56,945 bases of DNA from assembly GCA_049363815.1 (NCBI GenBank), contig JBMQEM010000143.1:1-56945 (forward strand), written 5' to 3'. A program made the translations under genes and the position numbers. Each line of letters opens with the position of its first letter. Positions within the stretch are counted from its first letter, which is position 1. Below the pieces are notes generated by a model, which was given only the letters and a program-made list of their open reading frames with translations, was not told where the DNA came from and ran no database searches. Positions 8,958 to 16,709 of this stretch are shown here, piece by piece. Source of the stretch: JADKIH01 sp049363815. Lineage in GTDB: Bacteria > Bacteroidota > Bacteroidia > AKYH767-A > 2013-40CM-41-45.

Positions 8958-9860
8958 TCAATTAATATTAGGAACCCAAACTATTCTTTCAAGTGATTCC
9001 TTTGTATTAGAGATATAAAGTTTATATCGAGTATTAACAACTCCTTGCATTATCAAATTATATTTTTCAGGCGTGGCTTGTCCCAATACAAAGTCCAAAT
9101 AGTATCCGGTTGCCGATTTTTTATTTGGTGTTGTCGGTGGGGTTAACTCTAAACAAAATTTGGGTGTCAGTTCATAATATATAATTGAGTGATTATTCAA
9201 TTCTATGATTGGGTGGAATGGTTTATCCTTTGCAAACATTGGATTTGTGTTGACAGAAAATCCTGGATTATCATTTGTCCAAAATTCAACACCATCCGGT
9301 GGAGTTAAGAATCCCCAAGTCTTATTATAAAGTGTTTCCTGAAAAAGTTTAAAATGTTCTTTAGCACTTTCAGTGTCCGCAAACATATCAAGATGCCCAT
9401 TTTTTGAAATGCTTTCGATATATTTTTTGTCTATGATTTTTTGTTCTTCTGTAACTGTAATTTTATTCATCCGGTAGAACCAATCACTCAAGAATTCATG
9501 ATGTTCTCTACTCATATGTCTATAAACAGGGCTTCTCATCTTTGAAAACATTAACCAAGTAATTAATTTTTCACAAAAATCTTTTTGAAAATCTCTCTTT
9601 TCAATTGCTTCAATTATACTATTATATTGTGGTTCGATTTGTGTTCCCAATACATTTTCAATTGAAATAGGGTCTTCTAATCTTTTATCCGTATAAAAAT
9701 TCTTTTCAATGAAGACTGTATCATTCATCCCAAGTTTCCGGGGAAATTTCCTGTAGTCATCCATCAAATCAATACAGTAGACAAAATTTTTGTATGAGTC
9801 TGTTGCAAACTGCCTTAAATATGTTTTTGGAATGTAATGTTGCTTAACATAAGAAGCCAT
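8958..9860 (-). CDS. DUF4238 family protein
   Basis: 300 residues. The N-terminus YVKQHYIPKTYLRQFA is the characteristic opening of the DUF4238 family (H-Y-[VI]-P...YL..F). Further family-like features are the stretch W-L-M-F-S-K-M-R-S-P near residue 105 and the segment GVEFWTNDNPGF (about 190-201), which in the family is W.TSDNPv. Activity is unknown; members are often found near restriction and phage-defence genes. No signal peptide or membrane helix. It lies on the opposite strand to the NTPase/TIR-like cluster and forms a minus-strand pair with the small gene upstream, 111 bases away. The ATG at 9860 gives the family's usual start a few residues before the HYIP motif. Confidence 0.8.
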   Translation of the reverse strand: MASYVKQHYIPKTYLRQFATDSYKNFVYCIDLMDDYRKFPRKLGMNDTVFIEKNFYTDKRLEDPISIENVLGTQIEPQYNSIIEAIEKRDFQKDFCEKLITWLMFSKMRSPVYRHMSREHHEFLSDWFYRMNKITVTEEQKIIDKKYIESISKNGHLDMFADTESAKEHFKLFQETLYNKTWGFLTPPDGVEFWTNDNPGFSVNTNPMFAKDKPFHPIIELNNHSIIYYELTPKFCLELTPPTTPNKKSATGYYLDFVLGQATPEKYNLIMQGVVNTRYKLYISNTKESLERIVWVPNIN

Positions 9861-9971
9861 AATGAAAATTTTAGTCTATTTATAAAAAGGCAATGCCGAA
9901 TTTGTTTGCCAAAATAAATCACCGCTTGTCTTAGTATGGTGGAAAGCCGGAGTAGTTTCCGCCTTTTACTC

Positions 9972-10283
9972 TTAAACTCTTGCAAATTCAAATTCCCAAA
10001 TAGTATTTCCTTCCATACCTGTTTTAGATTCTCCAAATATCATTTTTTCTTTATTGGCAAATCTTATCCTGTATTTCATTTGGTCAGTAAATATTAAATT
10101 TTGACCGAACCAAGCACAGCTTCCGCTAAATACATCCTTGAGTATAATTTTACCTTCTTCAGAAATTTCAAGGGAAGATTCTCCATCCGTTATAAGAAGA
10201 TTATACTCTTTATTTGCGGACTTCGAAGTCCATTTTCCGTTGATACTATTATTAGTTTCATACTGTTGTTCTTTCGATATCAT
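9972..10283 (-). CDS. Small beta-rich hypothetical protein
   Basis: From the ATG at 10283 the product is 103 residues. A longer frame to 10331 exists, but its first 16 residues look non-native. The sequence INGKWTSKSANKEYNLLITDG ... LIFTDQMKYRIRF is a set of short strands, similar in feel to small lipocalin-like 'G-W' domains, but I cannot assign a family. No signal peptide. It precedes the DUF4238 gene on the same strand. A GGTGGAAA/TTTCCGCC inverted repeat near 9940-9965 lies between the two. Confidence 0.55.
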   Translation of the reverse strand: MISKEQQYETNNSINGKWTSKSANKEYNLLITDGESSLEISEEGKIILKDVFSGSCAWFGQNLIFTDQMKYRIRFANKEKMIFGESKTGMEGNTIWEFEFARV

Positions 10284-10449
10284 TTTCTTGAATTTTAAAA
10301 TTGTACCGTAAAAGTATAATCGAAAAAGCATTCAAAAACACAAAGTTCAAAATTATGTTGCTTGCTTTTCAAATTCCTTAAGGGATAGTTCTTCCTCTTC
10401 ATTTATTAAAGGTAGTTCATTTGTATAAATCTATTTCTCAAGTGTTTAG

Positions 10450-10598
10450 GTCCAATTGGACTTCCATTATATTTATGGGATCTTTTCCCTATTTAATTAA
10501 AATACTTAGTCCAAAAGAAAAGTAAAGAAGGAAATTGGACTTAAATGAAGTCCAATCTTAGACCCAGCATTAGACGATGAAAGTCAAAAATTGGACTT
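10450..10598. promoter_or_regulatory. Cluster of ATTGGACTT repeats (operator-like)
   Basis: The 9-mer ATTGGACTT recurs. The copy at 10455-10463 lies within the perfect 12-bp palindrome GTCCAATTGGAC (10450-10461). An inverted pair lies at 10534-10542 and 10548-10556, separated by AAATG, and another copy is at 10590-10598. The cluster lies upstream of the minus-strand gene starting at 10283 and before a terminator. It could bind a repressor or a site-specific recombinase. Confidence 0.4.
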
Positions 10599-10610
10599 AA
10601 GTACATTAAA

Positions 10611-10641
10611 AAAGCCGAAAACTATTTAATTTTTCGGCTTT
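10611..10641. terminator. Bidirectional intrinsic terminator
   Basis: Perfect 11-bp stem AAAGCCGAAAA/TTTTCGGCTTT with a 9-base loop; an A-run precedes it and T-residues follow, so it could work in either direction. Confidence 0.65.
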
Positions 10642-10661
10642 GCAGTTAAATAAAAGAATTA

Positions 10662-10700
10662 TGTTAGTAACCCGACAGGATGGATTTCGAACCAATTTAA
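10662..10700 (-). other. Possible tRNA 3'-end remnant (attachment-site scar)
   Basis: Read on the minus strand this segment gives GGTTCGAAATCC, resembling a T-psi-C arm, then CCTGTCGGGTTAC, resembling an acceptor 3' strand. An extra base in the loop and the absence of any 5' half mean it is not a gene. A terminator follows at once on the minus strand. Weak evidence. Confidence 0.25.
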
Positions 10701-10746
10701 TAAGGAATTGAAAGAATTTAGCCAAATGTTCTAGAACGTATAACCT

Positions 10747-10794
10747 TTGGGTTCATAACCCTGAGTTAGGGGGTTCGACTCCCCCTCGCTACTA
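10747..10794 (+). pseudogene. 3' half of a tRNA-Met (CAT) gene
   Basis: The anticodon loop TTCATAA (10752-10758) has a partly broken stem. Then comes a 5-base variable loop, a perfect T-psi-C stem-loop (GGGGG / TTCGACT / CCCCC, 10769-10785) and the acceptor 3' strand TCGCTAC. The D-arm and the 5' acceptor strand are missing: no GTAGCGA-like sequence occurs upstream. The break falls at the 5' side of the anticodon stem, as expected for a duplicated recombinase attachment site. Not a functional tRNA. Confidence 0.6.
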
Positions 10795-10897
10795 GAGTTT
10801 CAGAATTTTCGTATTTGCTAGGTACAACAACCACCATAAAATTGGGTTGAGTACTTTAAAAGATTATTCTACCCTATAACCCTTTCGCAAAATCGAA

Positions 10898-10928
10898 TAA
10901 CTTTGTCGATATCAGAAGAATATCTGAT
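10898..10928 (+). promoter_or_regulatory. Promoter -7 box and operator-like inverted repeat of the Gabija-like operon
   Basis: TAACTTTG at 10898-10905 is an exact match to the Bacteroidota -7 consensus TAnnTTTG. A clear -33 TTG is not seen. ATCAGA (10911-10916) and TCTGAT (10923-10928) form an inverted repeat just downstream, where transcription would begin, so a repressor could act there. The gene starts at 10962. Confidence 0.45.
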
Positions 10929-10961
10929 TGATAAACCATTATCATTTTAAATGAGGCTGAC

Positions 10962-12599
10962 ATGCATATTACCAAAGTTAAAATCAAAAATTTCAAGTGT
11001 TTCAGAGACACATTTGTCATCGACTTCACTCCCGGAATTAATGTAATTGTCGGTAATAATGAAGAAGGTAAGTCTACGATCCTTGAAGCTATTCATTTGA
11101 CCCTATCTGGATTGTACAATGGAAGGTACTTCAAGAACGAATTATCAGAATATTTTTTTAATTATGACTTGATTCAGGATTACAAGAAATCTCTTACATC
11201 AGGTGAACCAATGTCGCCACCTGAGATAAACATTGAAGTATTTTTTTTCGGAAATGATTTACCAATGTTTGAGGGTGATTTCAATTCAACAAAGACAAAA
11301 GAAACTGGAGTTTCATTAAAGATCGCTTTGGATGAAAAAGAAAGAGGAAGCTACAATGACTACGTCCGAAATGGAGCCCCTTCCCTCCCAATAGAATACT
11401 ATGAAGTTTCATGGCACTCCTTTGCTAGGGAAGCAATTACTCCACGAAGAATCCCCCTCAAATCAGTTTTAATTGATTCATCGAGTAATCGCTACCACAA
11501 TGGGTCAGATGTCTACATTAATCACATCATAAAAAATCATCTTGATGATGGCCAGAAAAACAGCCTTACGCAAACGCATCGAAAATTACAAGCGACTTTT
11601 GGTGACGAAGAATCTGTTATTAAAGTCAATGAAGTCATCAAAAATATTTCAAAACTAAAAGAGAAGGACAAGTTAGTAAAGCTGGGTATTGATTTATCGT
11701 CCAATAATGCTTGGGAGAATAGTTTTATCACATATGTAGAGGATGTACCATTTCACCATATTGGAAAAGGCGAACAGGCCATTGTTAAAACTAAACTTGC
11801 ATTGCAACATAAAAAGTCACAGGAGGCTAATGTCATCTTACTAGAAGAGCCAGAGAACCATCTCTCCCATACAAAGCTTTACGAGTTAATTGGTGAGATC
11901 CGAAGCAAATGTAATGATAAGCAGATCATATTATCGACACATAGCAGTTTCGTAGCTAATAAACTTGGGCTGGAAAACCTCATCATTTTAAATGCTAAGA
12001 AAAATATGAGGTTGAAAGAATTGGACAAAACTACTTATGATTTCTTCAAGAAAGTTCCAGGCTATGACACATTACGCTTAATTCTTTGTAACAAGGCTAT
12101 CCTTGTTGAAGGGGATTCAGATGAACTAGTAGTGCAAAAAGCTTTTATGAAAATGAATGATGGCAAATTACCAATTGAACTTGGGGTTGATGTGATTTCA
12201 GTCGGTACCTCGTTCTTAAGGTTCCTGGAGATTGCTGAAAAAATTAATAAGCAAGTTGCTGTAGTAACCGACAACGATGGAGATGTTGAAGCTCTGCGTA
12301 AAAAATATTCTGATTACTTGGGTACGAATAAAAAACCAACTATTAAAATTTTCTTTGACTCTACTATTGATACAGGTGATCTGATCATATCAGATAAGCC
12401 ATTTAACTATAACACACTTGAGCCAAAGATGCTTAAGGTAAACGATGTGAAGAGCATCTGCAAAGTGTTAAACAAAGAAATGGAAAAGGACGATTTACTC
12501 AAATATATGCAAGCGAATAAGACCGAATGTGCATTGAAAATATTTGATAGCCTCGATGATTTAAATTATCCACAATACATTCTAGATGCAATTCAATGA
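10962..12599 (+). CDS. OLD-family ATPase with TOPRIM nuclease domain, Gabija GajA-like
   Basis: 545 residues. The N-terminal ABC-type ATPase begins ITKVKIKNFKCF, with Walker A GNNEEGKST (31-39), a signature-like HIGKGEQAIV (about 265-274) and Walker B/D-loop VILLEEPENHLSH (about 291-303), then an H-loop LSTHS. The TOPRIM domain follows: AILVEGDSDELVVQKAF (about 380-396) carries the catalytic Glu and VVTDNDGD (about 434-441) the DxD pair. This is the OLD architecture of GajA, a sequence-specific DNA-nicking endonuclease regulated by nucleotides. The next gene overlaps by four bases (ATGA) and encodes a UvrD-like helicase, as in Gabija. Function by analogy: phage-DNA cleavage when nucleotide pools fall. 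Confidence 0.85.
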   Translation: MHITKVKIKNFKCFRDTFVIDFTPGINVIVGNNEEGKSTILEAIHLTLSGLYNGRYFKNELSEYFFNYDLIQDYKKSLTSGEPMSPPEINIEVFFFGNDLPMFEGDFNSTKTKETGVSLKIALDEKERGSYNDYVRNGAPSLPIEYYEVSWHSFAREAITPRRIPLKSVLIDSSSNRYHNGSDVYINHIIKNHLDDGQKNSLTQTHRKLQATFGDEESVIKVNEVIKNISKLKEKDKLVKLGIDLSSNNAWENSFITYVEDVPFHHIGKGEQAIVKTKLALQHKKSQEANVILLEEPENHLSHTKLYELIGEIRSKCNDKQIILSTHSSFVANKLGLENLIILNAKKNMRLKELDKTTYDFFKKVPGYDTLRLILCNKAILVEGDSDELVVQKAFMKMNDGKLPIELGVDVISVGTSFLRFLEIAEKINKQVAVVTDNDGDVEALRKKYSDYLGTNKKPTIKIFFDSTIDTGDLIISDKPFNYNTLEPKMLKVNDVKSICKVLNKEMEKDDLLKYMQANKTECALKIFDSLDDLNYPQYILDAIQ

Positions 12600-13735
12600 G
12601 TAACTCACTCATGATAGCTGCCGCTGGTGCGGGCAAAACAACATACCTTGTAAAAAAAGCGTTGTCCTCAACTGGCAATGTTTTAATTACAACTTATACT
12701 GATGCGAATGAGGAAGAAATCAGGAAAAAATTTATCAAATTAAACAAAACGATTCCAAGTAATGTTACTATTCAGACATGGTTTTCATTTTTGTTACAGC
12801 ATGGAGTAAAACCTTACCAAGGCTGCCTTACTGAAAAAGAAATAACAGGCTTGCTTTTGGTAAATCAGCAGTCAGGAGTCTATATAAAAAATGGTAAAAC
12901 AATTTACTTTTCTGAAGAAAAACATTTCGAGCGTTTTTATTTTACACCTACAATGAAAATATTCTCTGAGAAATTGTCCAAATTTGTTTTCAGAACAAAT
13001 GAAAAAAGTGATGGTAAGGTCATTGATCGAATTTCAAGAATATTTGCAAACATTTTTATAGATGAAGTTCAGGACTTAGCAGGATATGATCTAGATATCA
13101 TTAAATTACTTTTTCAGACGCAGTCGCACATATTACTTGTCGGAGATCCGAGGCAGGTGACCTACTTAACTCATCACGAGAAAAAAAATTCGAGCTACAA
13201 AGACGGAAAGATTGAACAGTTTGTTCTGAATGAGTGCAAAAAACTCAACTGTATTATTGACAAAGTCACACTTAAAAATTCCCACAGAAACAACGCAGAG
13301 ATTTGTAAATTCTCATCACTCCTTTATCCGGACGAAGCAGTTTCTGAACCATGCAATTGTAACGATTGTAGGGAGGAATTTTCAAATCACAATGGCGTGT
13401 TCTTGGTTCTGCCAAAACATATTGAGGAATATAAAGGCAAATATTCACCAGCTATATTGCGCTATAATGAAGCCAGTGGTGATGAATGGAATCTAGGCAA
13501 ATCTAAGGGTTTGGGATTTCCAAGGGTTTTGATACACCCAACTGATACATTCATAAGGTTTCTCAAAAATGGCCAGTTAACTAAAAGTGTAAATGGGAAA
13601 ACAAAACGGACATTTGATGTGCCAAAATATTATGTGGGTTTAACCAGAGCGAAATTTAGCGTGGGAATTGTATGCGATTATAAAGATAATGATACTTTTA
13701 TCGAAGGTGTTCAACGATACGCTCCTGAGTGTTGA
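12596..13735 (+). CDS. Compact UvrD/Rep-like superfamily 1 helicase, Gabija GajB-like
   Basis: 379 residues, short for GajB (about 500). Visible SF1 motifs: Walker A AAAGAGKTTYL (8-18), TTYTDANEEEI (motif Ia region), FIDEVQDLAGYD (motif II, about 154-165), LVGDPRQVTYLT (motif III, about 181-192), NSHRNNAEICKF (motif IV, about 228-239) and KYYVGLTRAKFSVGI (motif VI, about 344-358). The region between IV and VI is brief and carries a Cys cluster, CNCNDC (about 254-259), possibly metal-binding. Translation is coupled to the upstream nuclease by the ATGA overlap. In Gabija GajB senses DNA ends and activates GajA; here that is inferred. Confidence 0.8.
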   Translation: MSNSLMIAAAGAGKTTYLVKKALSSTGNVLITTYTDANEEEIRKKFIKLNKTIPSNVTIQTWFSFLLQHGVKPYQGCLTEKEITGLLLVNQQSGVYIKNGKTIYFSEEKHFERFYFTPTMKIFSEKLSKFVFRTNEKSDGKVIDRISRIFANIFIDEVQDLAGYDLDIIKLLFQTQSHILLVGDPRQVTYLTHHEKKNSSYKDGKIEQFVLNECKKLNCIIDKVTLKNSHRNNAEICKFSSLLYPDEAVSEPCNCNDCREEFSNHNGVFLVLPKHIEEYKGKYSPAILRYNEASGDEWNLGKSKGLGFPRVLIHPTDTFIRFLKNGQLTKSVNGKTKRTFDVPKYYVGLTRAKFSVGIVCDYKDNDTFIEGVQRYAPEC

Positions 13736-13750
13736 AAATGGCTTTGAAAT

Positions 13751-14020
13751 ATGAACAATAAACAATTTGGCCATCATCCAGTATTCGACAGACTGAAGGA
13801 ATTCAGTGAATTCTATGACAGGCTCTCTTTTTCGACAATGAGTTGGATAAAGTATGGGGTAAGCTCGGCCATTAACTTCGATACCTACATATTTTCTTCC
13901 ATGCAAGGTACACTTGATTCTATTCTAGATGTATTAATGAAGAGAAGAATTGCTGACGCCTATACACTCTTACGTCGGTACTACGACTCCACTGTCATAA
14001 ATATAACTTTTAAGAGATAA
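13751..14020 (+). pseudogene. N-terminal fragment of a longer protein, third ORF of the Gabija-like operon
   Basis: 89 codons, 15 bases after the helicase gene. The sequence (FSSMQGTLDSILDVLMKRRIADAYTLLRRYYDSTVINI) reads like the helical N-terminal part of longer hypothetical proteins I have seen in Bacteroidota defence regions. It stops abruptly after VINITFKR, in the middle of what should be the domain. No continuation is visible in other frames downstream, so a deletion is more likely than a frameshift. If expressed, it is a truncated helical protein. Confidence 0.5.
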
Positions 14021-14024
14021 TATA

Positions 14025-14189
14025 ATGCATTTCAAAATTAAGGCAGAAGATAAATTAAAAGGAAAAAGAACTTATTTAAGAGACGCAGTGGCTTTTGATT
14101 ATGAAGGCGCAATCCATACTGTGAAGGATTTTATTAATTTCTATAAACCTGGGACAATAGAAGATTGTAACTGCGGTAAAGAATTATAA
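14025..14189 (+). CDS. Possible 54-residue protein with C-terminal CNCG motif
   Basis: An ATG five bases after the truncated ORF opens 54 codons: MHFKIKAEDKLKGKR ... IEDCNCGKEL. Charged, no membrane segment. The CxC near the C-terminus echoes the Cys cluster in the helicase, perhaps by chance. It may be the tail of the deleted neighbour brought close by the deletion, or a real small gene. Confidence 0.4.
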   Translation: MHFKIKAEDKLKGKRTYLRDAVAFDYEGAIHTVKDFINFYKPGTIEDCNCGKEL

Positions 14190-14339
14190 GTCCTGATTCA
14201 CCTCAGACCGGAGTTTAACCCAGTTCTTATCTACTAGGATCAGAATCCATGACATGAATGATTTTCTGAACTGAATTATGTCTTCAACATTCCCTGTATA
14301 ATGCTCAATCTTGTTTGAGTAATACACCTTTATTGACCA

Positions 14340-14960
14340 TTATTCTAAGGGTTGAATTAATTTCAATTGATAAACTTTTTTATATAAATCATCCTCCAAC
14401 TCAATACATGCATAATCAGGGATAAATTCTAACCTGGAATCTTTAGGATCACAATACATGTAAATATGTGTACTTATGTTGAAGTGACTTATTTGACTCA
14501 TATTAGTTCCCGAGATTTGAAATGGATCGAACCTTTTCATAAAAGATAAATTGAAAGGTAACATTACTCCATTTTTAATAGAGCGTACTTGTCTTTCATA
14601 TGGAAGATCAAACAAAGCCAAGTTACTATATTCATATGTTGCATTTAAGAAAACTGTCTTTAATCCCTGAAGAATTCCAGTATCTAATTCATCATTCGTT
14701 TCCCAATATTTGTAATCCTTTTCATATAGTCTTATAAACCCGAGATTGCCGAACATTTTCGGAACTCTATTAGGATTAAAGGGGTCAGGTTGGAATGTCA
14801 TAAACCTGATTGATTTCAATACCTCAGGGGGTTGAATGTCTCTAACTTTCATAATTCTTTCCATTGAGTAAAGATATTGTCCTTTTTGGATTTGTGACGA
14901 ATTTATTAAAGCGAAAAGGACACTTTTCTCTTTTGAGGTAATAGTAATGTTTACCTGCAA
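14340..14960 (-). CDS. Hypothetical protein
   Basis: 206 residues, ATG start at 14960, no signal peptide. The N-terminus (MQVNITITSKEKSVLFALINSSQI) could be a strand followed by a helix-turn-helix-like segment. The middle is rich in Phe, Tyr and Asn, and the C-terminal part (FNISTHIYMYCDPKDSRLEFIPDYACIEL) predicts beta-strands. I recognise no family. It is the last cargo gene before the integrase, on the same strand as it, 198 bases away, with a terminator-like hairpin between. Confidence 0.6.
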   Translation of the reverse strand: MQVNITITSKEKSVLFALINSSQIQKGQYLYSMERIMKVRDIQPPEVLKSIRFMTFQPDPFNPNRVPKMFGNLGFIRLYEKDYKYWETNDELDTGILQGLKTVFLNATYEYSNLALFDLPYERQVRSIKNGVMLPFNLSFMKRFDPFQISGTNMSQISHFNISTHIYMYCDPKDSRLEFIPDYACIELEDDLYKKVYQLKLIQPLE

Positions 14961-15008
14961 TTAAGATTGTTTCGGAATTGTTACGGGAAAAGTAAAAGAC
15001 AATAAAAC

Positions 15009-15035
15009 ACCCTGAATTTCGCAGAAAATCAGGGT
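15009..15035. terminator. Hairpin between integrase and hypothetical gene
   Basis: ACCCTGAATTT and AAAATCAGGGT pair with one mismatch around a 5-base loop. It could end integrase transcription (minus strand) before the 206-residue gene. Confidence 0.45.
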
Positions 15036-15158
15036 TTAAAGGGTAATTAAGTAGATCGTGCGGATATCCAACCTATCTTGATCATTTTTATTAAAATTAT
15101 TTCTCTGGGGGCAATTAAAAAACAGAATACGTAACCACCTTTAAATAAATCATCTAAT

Positions 15159-16406
15159 TTAAATTACCTTCTTATTACTTTTCCAAAACTCCATCAACTT
15201 CCTAGCATTTTCCTCCTGTGAAACTTTAATATACTTCAGAAATGACTGCTCCGATTTATGACCTGTTATTTTCATAATTGAGATTGCCGGAAATCCTTGG
15301 AGATAAAGATTAGTTGCGAAGCTTCTACGCGCAGTGTGTGTTGTAACTAGTTCGTGTTTATGATAAGGTTTCTTTTCGCGGCTAATTCCTCGATTAGTAG
15401 TGACAATAATCTTTTGATCCAATTCTGCCTTTTGCCCAACAACTTTAAGATAATTATTCATCTTTTGATTTGTGATCGCTCTAGGAAGAATAATTTCATC
15501 ATTGACAGTATACTTCTTAAATATTTTCAACACCATAGGATGAATTGGAATCATCAATGCCTGATCTGTTTTCTGAGTACGAATGGAAATCATACCTTTT
15601 GAGATATTTTCTTTTCGTAATTTTGTGAAATCCGAAAAGCGTAACCCTGTCCAACAGCCGATAATAAACAAATCTCTGACTCTTTGTAAAGAAGGTTTGT
15701 CATCAAGGTTGAGATTATAAAGATCTTTGATCTCGTCTTCGGTAAGGTAGATTGAATCACTTTCTTCCTGAAGCTTTTTGAATTTCTTCTTTTTGTATTC
15801 GAAGGTTTTATTGATACCTAATTCAGTAGCTTCATTAAGAAAAACCTTTAAATTCTTGATTTGATTTCCAATGGTGTTATTAGACAATTGCTTTTTCTGA
15901 ATCAGGAACTGCATGAAATCATCATAGAATAACTGATCAATTGATTCAAAGCTCAATTTCTTTGGCCACATGGTCTTCTCAAAATCCAGCAAATGATTTC
16001 TTGTATTCTTATATGCCTTAATGGTTGTATGACTCTTTAATGCAACCGACCGTTCGATATATATTTCAAGAAACGCTAAAAAACTTATTGCTTTAGGTTC
16101 CGGAACTCTTTTCTTATTTTTTAATATCTGCTCCTTGACATCATCCATAGTAAACAATTCGCTCCGTGATTGAAGCTGTATATAAGCAGCCTCTGCGTCT
16201 GCTGCCAATGTGGTAAGGAATCCTCTTAAAGTCGAATACCCACTGTATGATCTCCGCGGACGTTGTTCTTCCATGTCCCAATCCTTAGGCTTTATCTTTT
16301 TCATTGTGGACATTTTGAACTGCTCTTGTCCGGATAAAAAGAACATATAGATCAACGTATCATCTTTCGCTGATGGATTCTTAAGATAAAAACGTATGGT
16401 AGCCAT
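15159..16406 (-). CDS. Tyrosine recombinase / integrase of the island
   Basis: 415 residues, the usual size for Bacteroidota integrases. Residues 1-100 form the arm-binding domain (ATIRFYLKNPSAKDD), then a SAM-like core-binding domain ending near FKKLQEE. The catalytic domain shows the first Arg in WTGLRFSDF (about 253), the H-x-x-R box in HTARRSFAT (about 358) and the GHKSEQSFLKYI box with its second His and catalytic Tyr (about 382-393). It lies about 200 bases from a tRNA 3' fragment at the island's right boundary, with three direct repeats in between, the normal arrangement of int next to att. It should catalyse integration and excision of the island. Confidence 0.95.
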   Translation of the reverse strand: MATIRFYLKNPSAKDDTLIYMFFLSGQEQFKMSTMKKIKPKDWDMEEQRPRRSYSGYSTLRGFLTTLAADAEAAYIQLQSRSELFTMDDVKEQILKNKKRVPEPKAISFLAFLEIYIERSVALKSHTTIKAYKNTRNHLLDFEKTMWPKKLSFESIDQLFYDDFMQFLIQKKQLSNNTIGNQIKNLKVFLNEATELGINKTFEYKKKKFKKLQEESDSIYLTEDEIKDLYNLNLDDKPSLQRVRDLFIIGCWTGLRFSDFTKLRKENISKGMISIRTQKTDQALMIPIHPMVLKIFKKYTVNDEIILPRAITNQKMNNYLKVVGQKAELDQKIIVTTNRGISREKKPYHKHELVTTHTARRSFATNLYLQGFPAISIMKITGHKSEQSFLKYIKVSQEENARKLMEFWKSNKKVI

Positions 16407-16429
16407 TTTTCCAATATTTTAGCTTGTGC

Positions 16430-16520
16430 AGGGGAAGGTAAAGGTTGAACCTTTTCACAAATATTGCAAATTTTCATAGGTAAAACTATTAATATTCAGG
16501 GGAAGGTATAGGGGAAGGTA
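16430..16520. repeat. Three AGGGGAAGGTA direct repeats, likely integrase arm-type sites
   Basis: Exact copies at 16430-16440, 16498-16508 and 16510-16520, the last two starting 12 bases apart. The related inverted motif TTACCTT occurs twice near 16556-16573. They lie between the integrase start and the attachment site, where recombinase arm-binding sites are expected. Confidence 0.55.
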
Positions 16521-16618
16521 AATGGTTATTTTCTGTTATTCTGTGTTACCTTGTATTACCTTAAAAATGTGAAATAACAATTATTTCGCCCATTACAGGT
16601 AATTAGAAGTAACTGAAA

Positions 16619-16645
16619 GCAAAGGTTCGAATCCTGGTAGGACAA
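16619..16645 (+). other. Putative attachment site: tRNA 3'-end fragment at island boundary
   Basis: GGTTCGAATCC followed by TGGTAGGACA looks like a tRNA T-loop and acceptor 3' strand, with no 5' half upstream. A terminator follows at 16658, as after a real tRNA gene. This fits an att duplicate left when the island entered a tRNA gene; the intact gene should lie at the left end, outside this window. Confidence 0.55.
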
Positions 16646-16657
16646 CTTTTGAATTTT

Positions 16658-16692
16658 AAAGCCCCTGTGAGTCAATGACTTATAGGGGCTTT
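16658..16692. terminator. Strong terminator after the tRNA fragment
   Basis: AAAGCCCCT and AGGGGCTTT pair, with an inner GTGAGTCA/TGACTTAT extension using two G-T pairs, and T-residues follow. It probably ended the original tRNA transcript and the convergent methyltransferase gene. Confidence 0.7.
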
Positions 16693-16709
16693 TTAATTTT
16701 AGATACTAG

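Noticed and set aside
8852..8965. 37-codon plus-strand ORF
   Set aside because: Low-complexity Ile/Gln/Phe-rich peptide with no context; likely chance in AT-rich DNA.
10747..10794. Functional tRNA-Met
   Set aside because: No D-arm or 5' acceptor strand can be found and two anticodon-stem pairs are broken.
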